A stretch of 64,000 nt of DNA. Origin: JALOOB01 sp040766655. GTDB lineage: Bacteria > Chloroflexota > Anaerolineae > CG2-30-64-16. Made by a program: the position numbers and the translations under genes. This document shows, one piece after another, positions 1 through 7,419 of the stretch. The stretch covers positions 408,833 through 472,832 of the forward strand of contig JAXGQB010000007.1 in assembly GCA_040766655.1 (NCBI GenBank). The letters run 5' to 3'. Each line of letters begins with the position of its first letter. Within the stretch, counting starts at the first letter, position 1. Under the pieces are notes generated by a model. That model did no database searches. It was not told the origin of the DNA and saw only the letters and a list, made by a program, of their open reading frames with translations.

Positions 1-1
1 C

Positions 2-124
2 ACCGTAGGCATCGCGTCGATCATTGTCGGCGTAATTGCGTTGATTGAAGGCATCATGTATCTGACGAAGACCGATGAGCAATTTGAGGACATCTATGTT
101 CAGGGGCGAAAAGGCTGGTTCTAG
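2..124 (+). CDS. TM2-domain membrane protein, C-terminal fragment
   Basis: The window opens inside this gene; 40 codons and a TAG stop are visible. The translation begins with a hydrophobic stretch (VGIASIIVGVIALIEGIMYL) and ends with a short polar tail, TDEQFEDIYVQGRKGWF. A last membrane helix followed by D-E-x-F and a C-terminal G-x-x-x-W-F is the usual ending of TM2-domain proteins, small two-helix membrane proteins of unknown function. The start and first helix lie outside the window. The family call rests on this short tail only. Confidence 0.6.
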   Translation, partial: TVGIASIIVGVIALIEGIMYLTKTDEQFEDIYVQGRKGWF

Positions 125-173
125 AATCCTAACCGGCTGCAGCAAGGGTCTTGTGTCAGCGAGGCTCTTGCTG

Positions 174-1373
174 CTATCCTTCGCCTTCTGAAGGACTCAA
201 TTCAGTCTCCCGACTCTGCCCTGATTCATCGTCCATCTGACCCGATGAATCAGCGAACTGCTCGGTCTCCTGAGCAGAGCCTGAGAGTTCATCCGCCGCG
301 CCCTCCGGCCCGCCCGCAAGCTCCCCCTCATGCGCCCACGCGTCCGTTAGCGTCCTGCCGCTCCCGTACAGGGCCGGAAGATAGCGGCCGAACAGGCCCA
401 TCGGCATCGCGCTGCGCACCGGAAAGCTCCCGTGTTCCCACAGCCACTGCAGCTTGGGCCGGTCGAGTTCGGACGTGAGGAGCCCCTCTGCGTCGCTCGT
501 GCCGATCTCGACGAGCACGCCGGAGTAGCGCGGCGTCATCTCCAGCGGCGCGTACATGCCCGACTTGCCCAGGAAGGTCGCCGCGGAGCCCTCCTCCGCC
601 GCCATGTAGTTGCGCCCGACCAGGAAACTTGTCACCGCAAAACACCGGTTGTCCTGCGCGCGGGCGATAGCCGCATGGCGCACGTGCGCGGCCAACGACT
701 CGTCGCCGATGGCCCCCAGGATAACGAGCAGGTCCGCGCCCTGGTAAGCCAGGATGCGCCCGGTCTCCGGATAGAGCGCCTCCTCCGCGAACAGGACGCC
801 CAGCCCGCCGAACGGGGTCGAAATGACGTGCCACGCGTCGCCCGGCTCCGCGACCTCCGCGTCCTCCGGCGAAAGGATCATCTTGTCGTGCCGGCCCAGC
901 GGGGCGCCATCGGGACCGAACACGCTCACGCGATTGCGGATCACGCCCCCCGCGTCGGGCAGGTACGCGCTCCCGGCCACGATCGCGATCTCGTATGCGC
1001 GCGCCAGCTCTGAGAACGTGTCCTCGTAGTCCGCTGCCACGTCTTCAGGCGCGACGCTGAGAAGCTCCAGGAAGGAGCGGCGGTAATTCGCGCCCAGAAG
1101 GGAGGCAGTGCCCTCCGCCACTGCGCCGCGCGTGCGCGACCAGAAAGAGCCGTGCCGGCGCTGCCGCTCGGCCGCCTGTTTGAGCAGGCCAACGCTGAAC
1201 CCATGCACGCGCGGGCTCGCGGCCATGACCCCGCTCAGGGGCGGAAACACGGCCAACTGCGCACCTTTGGCGCGCGCCATGTTCAGAAAGCGACTGATCT
1301 CGCGGCGATAGCTGTCCGATGAGTCGAACAGTCGCATCTGCTGTTGAGCGCACGCAACGGTGATCTTGGTCAA
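174..1373 (-). CDS. Nitrilase-fold protein, probably catalytically inactive
   Basis: This 399-aa protein has the carbon-nitrogen hydrolase fold over residues 3-270: MTKITVACAQ at the start, the lysine region GRHDKMIL (K164) and the strand before the nucleophile elbow, GVLFAEEALYPE. Active family members use a Glu-Lys-Cys triad. Here the Glu position in the FPEL-like motif is proline (FPPLSG, P45) and the cysteine position is alanine (A196), so only the lysine remains. The last 70 residues are acidic and low-complexity. It is divergent from the microcompartment-type genes downstream. A role as a non-enzymatic scaffold or regulator is inference. Confidence 0.75.
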   Translation of the reverse strand: MTKITVACAQQQMRLFDSSDSYRREISRFLNMARAKGAQLAVFPPLSGVMAASPRVHGFSVGLLKQAAERQRRHGSFWSRTRGAVAEGTASLLGANYRRSFLELLSVAPEDVAADYEDTFSELARAYEIAIVAGSAYLPDAGGVIRNRVSVFGPDGAPLGRHDKMILSPEDAEVAEPGDAWHVISTPFGGLGVLFAEEALYPETGRILAYQGADLLVILGAIGDESLAAHVRHAAIARAQDNRCFAVTSFLVGRNYMAAEEGSAATFLGKSGMYAPLEMTPRYSGVLVEIGTSDAEGLLTSELDRPKLQWLWEHGSFPVRSAMPMGLFGRYLPALYGSGRTLTDAWAHEGELAGGPEGAADELSGSAQETEQFADSSGQMDDESGQSRETELSPSEGEG

Positions 1374-1458
1374 ACAAGCGCCTTTCTGCTGCTTCGTGGC
1401 TGGTAATCGTCATTCTACCACACCCGCATGCCCCTCACAATCGCGCCGCGATGGCCAT

Positions 1459-1487
1459 TTCCCGTCCTCCCTGCTGTGCGCTATAAT
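1459..1487 (+). promoter_or_regulatory. Candidate promoter for the vertex-protein genes
   Basis: A perfect TATAAT lies at 1482-1487, about 55 nt before the first vertex-protein start. The hexamer 17 nt upstream (TTCCCG, 1459-1464) is a poor -35, so the call rests on the -10 element. Confidence 0.35.
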
Positions 1488-1541
1488 GAGCGGCGCTGCG
1501 CGAACGCCCGCGCGTTCCACTCTGGCGATATGGATTGAGTC

Positions 1542-1814
1542 ATGCAACTGGCAACCGTCATCGGCACTCTCGTCGCCTCCACCAAGTATCCGGGGCTGGA
1601 AGGCGTCAAACTGCTTATCGTCCAGCCGCTGGACAGGGCCCAGCAGCCACAGGGCGAGCCTGTCGTCGCGGCCGACGCGACCGCGCAGGCCGGACCGGGG
1701 GAGCTGGTGTTCATCATCGCCAGCCGCGAGGCCGCCGTGGCCCTGCCCGAGACGTTCGTCCCGGTCGACCATGCGATCGTCGGCATCGTCGATGAAGTGG
1801 ACCCCGCCGCGTGA
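1542..1814 (+). CDS. EutN/CcmL-type microcompartment vertex protein 1
   Basis: This 90-aa protein has the length and pattern of the EutN/CcmL (BMC-P) family, which forms the pentamers that cap the vertices of bacterial microcompartments. It starts MQLATVIGTLVASTKYPGL and continues with a KLLIVQPLD strand, the usual opening G-x-V-x-x-x-K...G-x-K-L-L-x-V. It ends with the conserved acidic strand VGIVDEVD. A second member follows 9 nt downstream. The ribosome binding site is weak. No hexameric BMC-H or trimeric BMC-T shell gene is visible in the window, so whether a shell forms depends on genes elsewhere. Confidence 0.85.
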   Translation: MQLATVIGTLVASTKYPGLEGVKLLIVQPLDRAQQPQGEPVVAADATAQAGPGELVFIIASREAAVALPETFVPVDHAIVGIVDEVDPAA

Positions 1815-1823
1815 GGTGACGCC

Positions 1824-2102
1824 ATGTACATCGGACAGGTTTCGGGCACGGTTGTGGCCACGATCAAGCACCGGGTATTTGATGGACACAAGCTGCTCCT
1901 CGTGGAGCGCCTGGACCTCGAGGGCAGCGCCACCCCCAGGTACGATATTGCGGTCGATACCGTCCAGGCAGGCATCGGTGACCGGGTGCTCGTGCTGGAC
2001 GAGGGCAACAGCGCGCGCCAGGTGCTCAAGGTCGAGCCCTGGGGTCCCGTGCGGTGCGTCATCGTCGGCATCATCGACCGCGTCGATCTGACAGAGGCAT
2101 AG
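1824..2102 (+). CDS. EutN/CcmL-type microcompartment vertex protein 2
   Basis: This 92-aa paralogue of the preceding gene shows the same pattern: MYIGQVSGTVVATIKH at the N-terminus, GHKLLLVERLD in the second strand and VGIIDRVD at the end. The two copies are clearly diverged, which suggests distinct vertex or regulatory roles rather than a recent duplication. The start ATG is preceded by GTGAGGTGACGCC, giving a GAGG Shine-Dalgarno. It lies between vertex protein 1 and a class II aldolase on the same strand, consistent with one operon. Confidence 0.85.
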   Translation: MYIGQVSGTVVATIKHRVFDGHKLLLVERLDLEGSATPRYDIAVDTVQAGIGDRVLVLDEGNSARQVLKVEPWGPVRCVIVGIIDRVDLTEA

Positions 2103-2154
2103 TCGCAGCGATTGGCTTGCGCGCGCGTGCGCTGCGAAACAGGCGGAGGCAGTC

Positions 2155-2928
2155 TTGGGATACGGTGGTTACGCCGCGGGCGGCCCGGAGATGACCGAGC
2201 GGGCGCTGCGCGAGGAATTCGTCCGCATCGGCCAGATGATGCATGCACGCGGCTACGTGACCGCGACAGACGGCAACCTGTCTGCCCGACTGGACGCCGA
2301 TCGGTTTCTCGTCACGCCGAGCGGGCTCAGCAAGGGCTACATGTCAGCCGACCAGATGGTCGTCATCGACTGGGACGCGAAGCCGATCGGCGAATCACGC
2401 TGGGGCCCGGCGCGCAACCTCAAGCCCTCCTCCGAGATCCTCCTGCACCTCGAGGCGTATCGCCAGCGGCCCGACATCCGGGCCGTCGTCCATGCGCATC
2501 CGACCCATGCCATCACGCTCTCAATCGCCGGCATCGCGATCGCACCGTGCCTGCTCCCGGAGGTCATCGTCACGCTGGGGACGATTCCGACGACGGAATA
2601 TGCCACGCCGGCCAGCCCGGAAGGCGCCACGGTCATCCGGGACCTGATCCGGGACCACGACGCGGTGGTGCTGCAGCGCCACGGCAGCGTGACCGTAGGC
2701 AAGACCGTCTTCGATGCCTATCTGAAGCTGGAGAAGCTGGAGAATGCGGCCGAGGTGACCTACAAGCTCGCGGCATTGGGCCGCGAGCTGCCCTTCCCCC
2801 CGGGCGCGGTGGACAAGCTCATCGCAAACCGCGAGAAGCACGGCCTGCTGCGGTCAGGGGAAGAGGAGGCCATCCGGGAGGCGTGCAGCGTGTGCGGCCT
2901 CACCGGCGTCTGCCCCACGCCTCACTGA
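2155..2928 (+). CDS. Class II aldolase (fuculose-phosphate aldolase-like)
   Basis: The 257-aa protein belongs to the zinc-dependent class II aldolase/adducin family (L-fuculose- and L-rhamnulose-phosphate aldolases). These cleave a ketose 1-phosphate to dihydroxyacetone phosphate and an aldehyde. Metal and catalytic residues are all present: PSSE (E94), VHAHP (H113, H115) and QRHGS (H176). The TTG start at 2155 has GGAGG five bases upstream; the first ATG is 12 codons later without a better site. The C-terminus is cysteine-rich (CSVCGLTGVC), which is not needed for the reaction and could bind metal or act as a targeting tail. Known microcompartments for fucose/rhamnose breakdown encapsulate such an aldolase, which fits the two vertex genes upstream. 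Substrate is inferred. Confidence 0.85.
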   Translation: MGYGGYAAGGPEMTERALREEFVRIGQMMHARGYVTATDGNLSARLDADRFLVTPSGLSKGYMSADQMVVIDWDAKPIGESRWGPARNLKPSSEILLHLEAYRQRPDIRAVVHAHPTHAITLSIAGIAIAPCLLPEVIVTLGTIPTTEYATPASPEGATVIRDLIRDHDAVVLQRHGSVTVGKTVFDAYLKLEKLENAAEVTYKLAALGRELPFPPGAVDKLIANREKHGLLRSGEEEAIREACSVCGLTGVCPTPH

Positions 2929-2958
2929 GCCACGCGCTGACTTCTGCCGCGCGCCGCC

Positions 2959-2982
2959 GCGCCCGCATCGCCGCGCGGGCGC
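2959..2982. terminator. Hairpin between convergent genes
   Basis: An 8-bp inverted repeat (2959-2966 with 2975-2982, GCGCCCGC/GCGGGCGC) lies between the aldolase stop and the convergent desaturase stop. There is no T-run, so it is only a candidate terminator. Confidence 0.3.
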
Positions 2983-2984
2983 CC

Positions 2985-4001
2985 TCAGACGAGGGATGCG
3001 GGTTGCTTGTATGCCTTCAGCGCGTCCCATCCGACCAGTTGTCGCGTCGCATCGTCGATCAGGTGCAGGCGGACGCCCTTCAGGCTCTGCAGCAGGCTCA
3101 GCGGCTTCACCTGCAGGGGCGGATTGGCCTTGAAACAGGCTTCCAGCCGGTAATTGGGCACCTTCGGGCTCAGGTGATGGATGTGATGGAAGCCGATGTT
3201 GCCGCTGACCCACTGCAGCACCCGTGGCAGCGCGTAAAATGAGCTGCCTTCCAGGCCCGCGCGCGTGAAGCTCCAGCGGTCTTTCGTCTCCCAGTAGACA
3301 CCCTCGAACTGGTGCTGGACGTAGAAGAGCCACACCCCGGCCGCGGTGGCCGGTATGACCACGGCCGCGCCCGCGATCAGCAGAGTCTTCCAGCCGGCCA
3401 ACAGCCCCAGTCCGACCACCAGGATCAAGACGACCACATCGGTCACGATGACGCTCCAGAACTCACGCTTGCCCGCGCCGCGCGTCGGCAACCGGTGCAC
3501 CAGGGTGAACATGGCCGGCGCGCCGATGGTGAAGAGGAACAGCGGGTGGCGCATGATGCGATAGCCCGCCTTGCGCCACCAGGGCGCGGCCAGGTACTCC
3601 CGGACAGTCATCGTCGGGACGTCGCCCGTGTAGCGCTTGTCGATGTTGCCCGCGGTCGCGTGGTGGATGGCATGATCGTGCCGCCACTGGTAGAACGGCG
3701 TCAGCGTCAGGATGCCCAGCGCGTACCCCACCCACTCGTTCGCCTTGCGCGCCTTGAAGAACGACCCGTGGCAACAATCGTGGAAGATGATGAAGGTGCG
3801 GATCCAGAAGGCCCCGGCGAGGAGGGCGAGGGGCAGCACCAACCAATAGGAGAAGCGGCTGACCCAGAACATCAGGGGCCACATGGCGATGAACGGCAGC
3901 ACGCTATTGGCCAGCTGCCAGAGTCCCTGGCGCAGATCGGGCCGGGCAAACGGCGCGACCATGGGCTGCCAGTCGGGTGAGGTTGCGCGGGTCACGGGCA
4001 T
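2985..4001 (-). CDS. Membrane fatty acid desaturase
   Basis: This 338-aa integral membrane di-iron desaturase has the three histidine boxes of the family: HDCCH (74-78), HDHAIHH (108-114) and FHHIHH near 271-276. A further H-Q-F near residue 230 precedes the last membrane exit. Hydrophobic segments flank the boxes as expected (about 30-70 and 185-225). It would insert a double bond in an acyl chain, adjusting membrane fluidity; the position of the double bond cannot be read from sequence. I start at the ATG at 4001 because AAAGGA lies 8 bases upstream of it; a longer frame begins at 4052. The gene is divergent from the tRNA-Glu gene. Confidence 0.9.
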   Translation of the reverse strand: MPVTRATSPDWQPMVAPFARPDLRQGLWQLANSVLPFIAMWPLMFWVSRFSYWLVLPLALLAGAFWIRTFIIFHDCCHGSFFKARKANEWVGYALGILTLTPFYQWRHDHAIHHATAGNIDKRYTGDVPTMTVREYLAAPWWRKAGYRIMRHPLFLFTIGAPAMFTLVHRLPTRGAGKREFWSVIVTDVVVLILVVGLGLLAGWKTLLIAGAAVVIPATAAGVWLFYVQHQFEGVYWETKDRWSFTRAGLEGSSFYALPRVLQWVSGNIGFHHIHHLSPKVPNYRLEACFKANPPLQVKPLSLLQSLKGVRLHLIDDATRQLVGWDALKAYKQPASLV

Positions 4002-4090
4002 GTGGAGCGATCCTTTCAGAACAAGATCATACCCCACACCGCCCGTTTTCACCAGCGCAAGACGATCGACGTGAAGAAGACCCCGCCTTT

Positions 4091-4119
4091 TTGCGCGCTC
4101 CGCGGCGTTCTGCTACAAT
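4091..4119 (+). promoter_or_regulatory. Promoter of tRNA-Glu
   Basis: TTGCGC (4091-4096), a 17-bp spacer and TACAAT (4114-4119) form a sigma70-type promoter 17 bases before the mature tRNA 5' end. Confidence 0.65.
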
Positions 4120-4136
4120 ATCGAACACTGTCACCT

Positions 4137-4209
4137 GCCCCCATCGTCTAGAGGACCAGGACACAGGCCTTTCAAGCCTGGTGCAGGGGTTCGAATCCCC
4201 TTGGGGGCA
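4137..4209 (+). tRNA. tRNA-Glu (anticodon UUC)
   Basis: A complete cloverleaf is visible. The acceptor arms are GCCCCCA (4137-4143) and TGGGGGC (4202-4208) with discriminator A. The anticodon stem is CAGGC/GCCTG around the loop CTTTCAA with anticodon TTC at 4171-4173, and the T arm contains GGTTCGAATCC. The CCA end is not encoded. It stands alone, with its own promoter and terminator. Confidence 0.97.
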
Positions 4210-4222
4210 CTGTCTTTATGTA

Positions 4223-4257
4223 AAGCCCAGCATCGGGTGATGCTGGGCTTCTTCTTT
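4223..4257 (+). terminator. Rho-independent terminator after tRNA-Glu
   Basis: A perfect 12-bp stem (4223-4234 with 4239-4250, AAGCCCAGCATC/GATGCTGGGCTT) with a GGGT loop is followed by TTCTTCTTT. Confidence 0.9.
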
Positions 4258-4283
4258 CCTGCGCGGCGGGACAGGCATACGTG

Positions 4284-4343
4284 TTGCCTCACATAAGAAT
4301 CTTACTTTGGGCCTATCGTTGCCTCACAAAGAGATCTTACTTT
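4284..4343. repeat. Left inverted end of the IS (two motif copies)
   Basis: Copies start at 4284 and 4319 (TTGCCTCACATAAGAATCTT and TTGCCTCACAAAGAGATCTT, each followed by ACTTT). The period is 35 bp. Confidence 0.85.
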
Positions 4344-4368
4344 TGCGACGCGGTAACGCGTCAGTTTG

Positions 4369-5553
4369 TTAAGGAGGGGTGGGGGGAACCTGGGTTCCCC
4401 CCGGGACGGCCACGGGGCAGGCCAAGCGCCACAGTGCGGCCTGGCGGCGCTGGATCTGGCGCTGCAGCTCGGCTGGATTGAGCGATTCGTAGCGTTGGCG
4501 CAGGCGCTCTTTGACTGCGGAAGCAATTTCGGGTGCCTCCAGGATGCGCTGGTAAGGTGTCTTGGGCACATCATAGCGCTTGCTGACCTTGGCGCCCACA
4601 CGCTGCTTCTCGACGAGCACCATGACGGGCTGAAAGAAGTTGAGGTATAGGCGCAACACATGATAGAGCGCCTGCAGGGCCAGCCAAGCTGGCTCCCCCT
4701 CGTAACGATCGTAACCCACCATCTGGCGCACGGCGGTCCAGTTCTTCTGCTCGACGTAGGCCTGATCATTCTTCTTGTAGGGCCGGCAGCGCGTGAAGGT
4801 GATGTGTTCCTGTTCGCAGAGCCGCTTGAGTTCGTGATTGATGAATTCAGCACCGTTATCCGAATCCAAACCCCGCAAGGGATAAGGCAGCCGCAGCTGG
4901 CAGTCCCGGATGGCGGCGATCACCGTGGCTTGGCTGCGATTGCGCAAGGCGGCTAATTCGACCCAGCGGGTCTTGACGTCGATCATGTCCAGGCTGTTCA
5001 GATACTCACCCGCCGTGGTGACGCCACAGTGCGCCACCAAGTCAACTTCCATGAAGCCAGGCTGGGCGTCATCCCACTCGGCGAAGGTGCGCACGGGAAT
5101 CGCCGTCTTGAGCAGTGTGCCTGGCTTGGTTGTGCTCAGACCGTGTGGCTTCGTCTCCGCCCGGACGCGGGCCAGCAGCCGATCTGCCGTGGCCGCACTC
5201 AGCGTCAGCAGCAGGGAGCGCGTCTCGGTATCCAATGCCAGTTCGCCATGCCGTTCCAAGGCCACCACGTACTGCGGCAACACGGCCACCAGACGTTTGC
5301 CGCAGATGCAGTTCGCTACGCGCCACACCTGCTCCAGCGCTGCCCGCACCCGGCCGGTGTACTTGCTCCGGCGAGGCCGCCGCGTGGTCGCACTGCGCGG
5401 CCGCGGATGGTTCAACACGTGAATCGCATACTTCCGGTGGTAGCCTGTCGCCGCCACAAACTCGTCCAGGATCTGCTGCTTGGCCGTCCGACTGCCCAAC
5501 GTGTATCGGGGCCGGATCGCCTGTAACAGCTCGCGTTTGCTGGTTTGACTCAT
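4369..5553 (-). CDS. IS transposase, rve/DDE integrase core
   Basis: The protein is about 394 aa with an N-terminal helix-turn-helix-like region (KRELLQAIRPRY...AKQQILDEF) and a retroviral-integrase-type core. The catalytic acidic residues are visible: FMEVDLVAHC (D171), LDSDNGAEF (D232) and YVEQKNW (E268), counted from the chosen start. The frame is open through the right IS end to 5625. I start at the ATG at 5553 because GAGAGG precedes it and the earlier codons overlap the inverted end; 5565 is an alternative. The C-terminal codons overlap a GGGGGAACC/GGTTCCCCC inverted repeat near 4380-4402 that may terminate transcription. No frameshift or stop is seen, so the element may be active. Confidence 0.9.
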   Translation of the reverse strand: MSQTSKRELLQAIRPRYTLGSRTAKQQILDEFVAATGYHRKYAIHVLNHPRPRSATTRRPRRSKYTGRVRAALEQVWRVANCICGKRLVAVLPQYVVALERHGELALDTETRSLLLTLSAATADRLLARVRAETKPHGLSTTKPGTLLKTAIPVRTFAEWDDAQPGFMEVDLVAHCGVTTAGEYLNSLDMIDVKTRWVELAALRNRSQATVIAAIRDCQLRLPYPLRGLDSDNGAEFINHELKRLCEQEHITFTRCRPYKKNDQAYVEQKNWTAVRQMVGYDRYEGEPAWLALQALYHVLRLYLNFFQPVMVLVEKQRVGAKVSKRYDVPKTPYQRILEAPEIASAVKERLRQRYESLNPAELQRQIQRRQAALWRLACPVAVPGGTQVPPTPP

Positions 5554-5603
5554 CATGCCTCTCATGCTCCCCGGCCGCTCGCCTTTGCTGCGAGGCTGTG
5601 CCG

Positions 5604-5659
5604 GTAAGATTATGATCTGAGGCAACGATCCCGGGAAAGTAAGATTTTACGTGAGTCAA
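5604..5659. repeat. Right inverted end of the IS (two motif copies)
   Basis: Read on the minus strand, copies start at 5659 (TTGACTCACGTAAAATCTTA) and 5625 (TTGCCTCAGATCATAATCTT). The outer 44 bp match the left end except for a few positions, including the shared ATCGTTGCCTCA. Confidence 0.85.
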
Positions 5660-5668
5660 TTCGGCATA

Positions 5669-5697
5669 TTGCCGCGAGCCCGACCTTCTGCTATACT
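5669..5697 (+). promoter_or_regulatory. Promoter of the sensor kinase-regulator operon
   Basis: TTGCCG (5669-5674), 17 bp, TATACT (5692-5697), 40 bases before the ATG. It begins only about 10 bp beyond the IS end, so the insertion removed any more distal control sites. Confidence 0.6.
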
Positions 5698-5736
5698 GGC
5701 GTCAGCGCATCTCTCCGGTCGACTGGGGAGAGTCTG

Positions 5737-7419
5737 ATGGGCGGATCTTACGCGTATACCCCTCACATCGTGCCGCCGCTCGCAGCCGCGGTCTTGCTCG
5801 CCGCCTTGGCCGGATACAGCTGGCAGCGCCGCAACGACCTGCCGGCCGCTCTGCTGCTTGCCGCTGCAACCCTGTCCGCCGCCATCATGATGCTGGTTAC
5901 GGCCTGTGAGGTGGCCGCCGTCGCGCCGGCAGCCACACTCGCCTGGTACCAGGCACGCAGTGTGGCTGTCCTCGTCACGGTGACGACAATCATGTTTTTC
6001 GTGCTGGAGTATGTGTCTCCGGGGCGGTGGCTGAACCGCCGCAACCTCGCCATCTTCGCGCTTCCCATACTGCTCTACAGCCTCATCCTCGTCCTGCTCG
6101 GTCCACACGTGTACTGGCGCCGGCTGGAGGTGGCGCCGGATGGGTCGATCCTGATGTCCCCGGGAGCAGGAAGCGTGATGGCGACCGCCTATGGGCTGGG
6201 GCTGGGACTGATCAATCTGGCCGCTCTGCTCTGGCTGTTCGTTCGTTCACCCCAGCACCGCTGGCCGGTTGCGCTCATGCTCTTCGGGTTTCTCACGAAC
6301 CGGATCCTCTACGTGGTTGGTTTGAGCGCGCTCTCCCCCCTGACGCCGACCGATGCGATCGTCATCGGCACGCCGATCGCATCAGCCATGTACGCGGTTG
6401 CCGTGTTCGGCTTCCGCATGCTCGACCCGCTGCCAGCCGCCCGGTCGGTGGCGGCCCGGCAGATGCGGGAGGGGATGGTCGTGTTGGATGCGCTGGGCCG
6501 GGTGGTTAGCGCCAATCCGGCCGCGGCGAGCTTGCTGTCCGTCCCCGCTGAACAGGCCTGCGGCAGGACGCTGCAGGAGCTGCTGCCGTCCCTCCCCGAG
6601 CTGGACGACCACCCCACGACCGACGTGGCCCTCGGGGCGGACCCCGGGGCGCGCTGGTATGGGGTCAGCGTGTCTCCGCTCCAGGACTTCCGCGGGCAGC
6701 GGATCGGCCGCCTGCTGCTGTTCCTCGACGTGACCGATCAGCGCCGGGCGCAGGCGCAGCGCCTCGAGCAGCAGCGCGCGCTGGCAGTCATTCGCGAGCG
6801 GGACCGGCTGGCGCGTGAGCTGCACGACGACCTGGGGCAGGTCCTGGCCTTCATCAATGCCCAGGGGCAGACGGTCCGCCGGCTGATCGCGCGCGGCCAG
6901 ATCGCAGCGGCCGACGATCACATGGCGCGCCTGATCGAGGTGGCGGGTGAAGCGGAGACCGATATCCGCGAGTCGATCCTCGGACTGCACGTCGCTTTGC
7001 CCGAGCAGGGACTCTTTCCCGCGCTCGCGACCTATCTCGAACAATACGAAAAGCGTTACGGCATCCGCACCGAGTTGAGCCGGCCCTCGACCCTGACGGA
7101 CGACGCGTTCGAGCCCGCGGCCGAGGTGCAGCTCCTGCGCATCATCCAGGAGGCGCTCACCAATGCGCGCAAGCACGCGCGGGCGCACGCAGTCTCCATC
7201 ACGTTCACTCACCAGGACCATGTCGCGCTGGTCACCGTGCAGGACGACGGGTGCGGGTTCGAGCCGCAGGACATCGTCGACGCGGCGCCCGGCCACGTCG
7301 GCCTGCGCGTCATGCGCGAGCGCGCTGAAGAGATCGGGGGTGGGCTGGCAGTGCAGTCGGCGGTGGGCCAGGGAACCCGAATCGTGGTAAGCGTGCCGCG
7401 GAGAGGAGATCAAGTATGA
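5737..7419 (+). CDS. NarL-family sensor histidine kinase with 7-TM input domain
   Basis: This 560-aa membrane kinase has about seven hydrophobic segments in the first 225 residues, in the style of the histidine-kinase N-terminal 7TM region. A PAS-like domain follows (about 235-340: REGMVVLDALGRVVSANPAA). Then come a HisKA_3 dimerisation helix with the phosphorylated histidine in RLARELHDDLGQ (H363) and a HATPase domain with N-box EALTNARKHA and G-box DDGCGF. It should autophosphorylate on sensing a membrane or periplasmic signal and pass phosphate to the LuxR-type regulator whose ATG overlaps its stop codon (ATGA). The downstream genes encode giant exported proteins, suggesting control of surface structures; this link is inference. 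Confidence 0.92.
   Translation: MGGSYAYTPHIVPPLAAAVLLAALAGYSWQRRNDLPAALLLAAATLSAAIMMLVTACEVAAVAPAATLAWYQARSVAVLVTVTTIMFFVLEYVSPGRWLNRRNLAIFALPILLYSLILVLLGPHVYWRRLEVAPDGSILMSPGAGSVMATAYGLGLGLINLAALLWLFVRSPQHRWPVALMLFGFLTNRILYVVGLSALSPLTPTDAIVIGTPIASAMYAVAVFGFRMLDPLPAARSVAARQMREGMVVLDALGRVVSANPAAASLLSVPAEQACGRTLQELLPSLPELDDHPTTDVALGADPGARWYGVSVSPLQDFRGQRIGRLLLFLDVTDQRRAQAQRLEQQRALAVIRERDRLARELHDDLGQVLAFINAQGQTVRRLIARGQIAAADDHMARLIEVAGEAETDIRESILGLHVALPEQGLFPALATYLEQYEKRYGIRTELSRPSTLTDDAFEPAAEVQLLRIIQEALTNARKHARAHAVSITFTHQDHVALVTVQDDGCGFEPQDIVDAAPGHVGLRVMRERAEEIGGGLAVQSAVGQGTRIVVSVPRRGDQV

Larger units (their letters stand above)
4284..5659. mobile_element. Insertion sequence with DDE transposase
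   Basis: A roughly 1376-bp element is delimited by long imperfect inverted ends and holds one transposase gene on the minus strand. Each end carries two copies of a motif of the form TTGCCTCA...ATCTTACTTT about 34-35 bp apart, so the ends are double-site. GGCATA occurs just outside both ends (4274-4279 and 5663-5668). It could be a 6-bp target duplication if the true ends are three to four bases further out. The element landed between the tRNA terminator and the promoter of the next sensor kinase and appears intact. The family is close to IS481/IS3-type rve transposases; the precise IS family is not determined. Confidence 0.88.
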
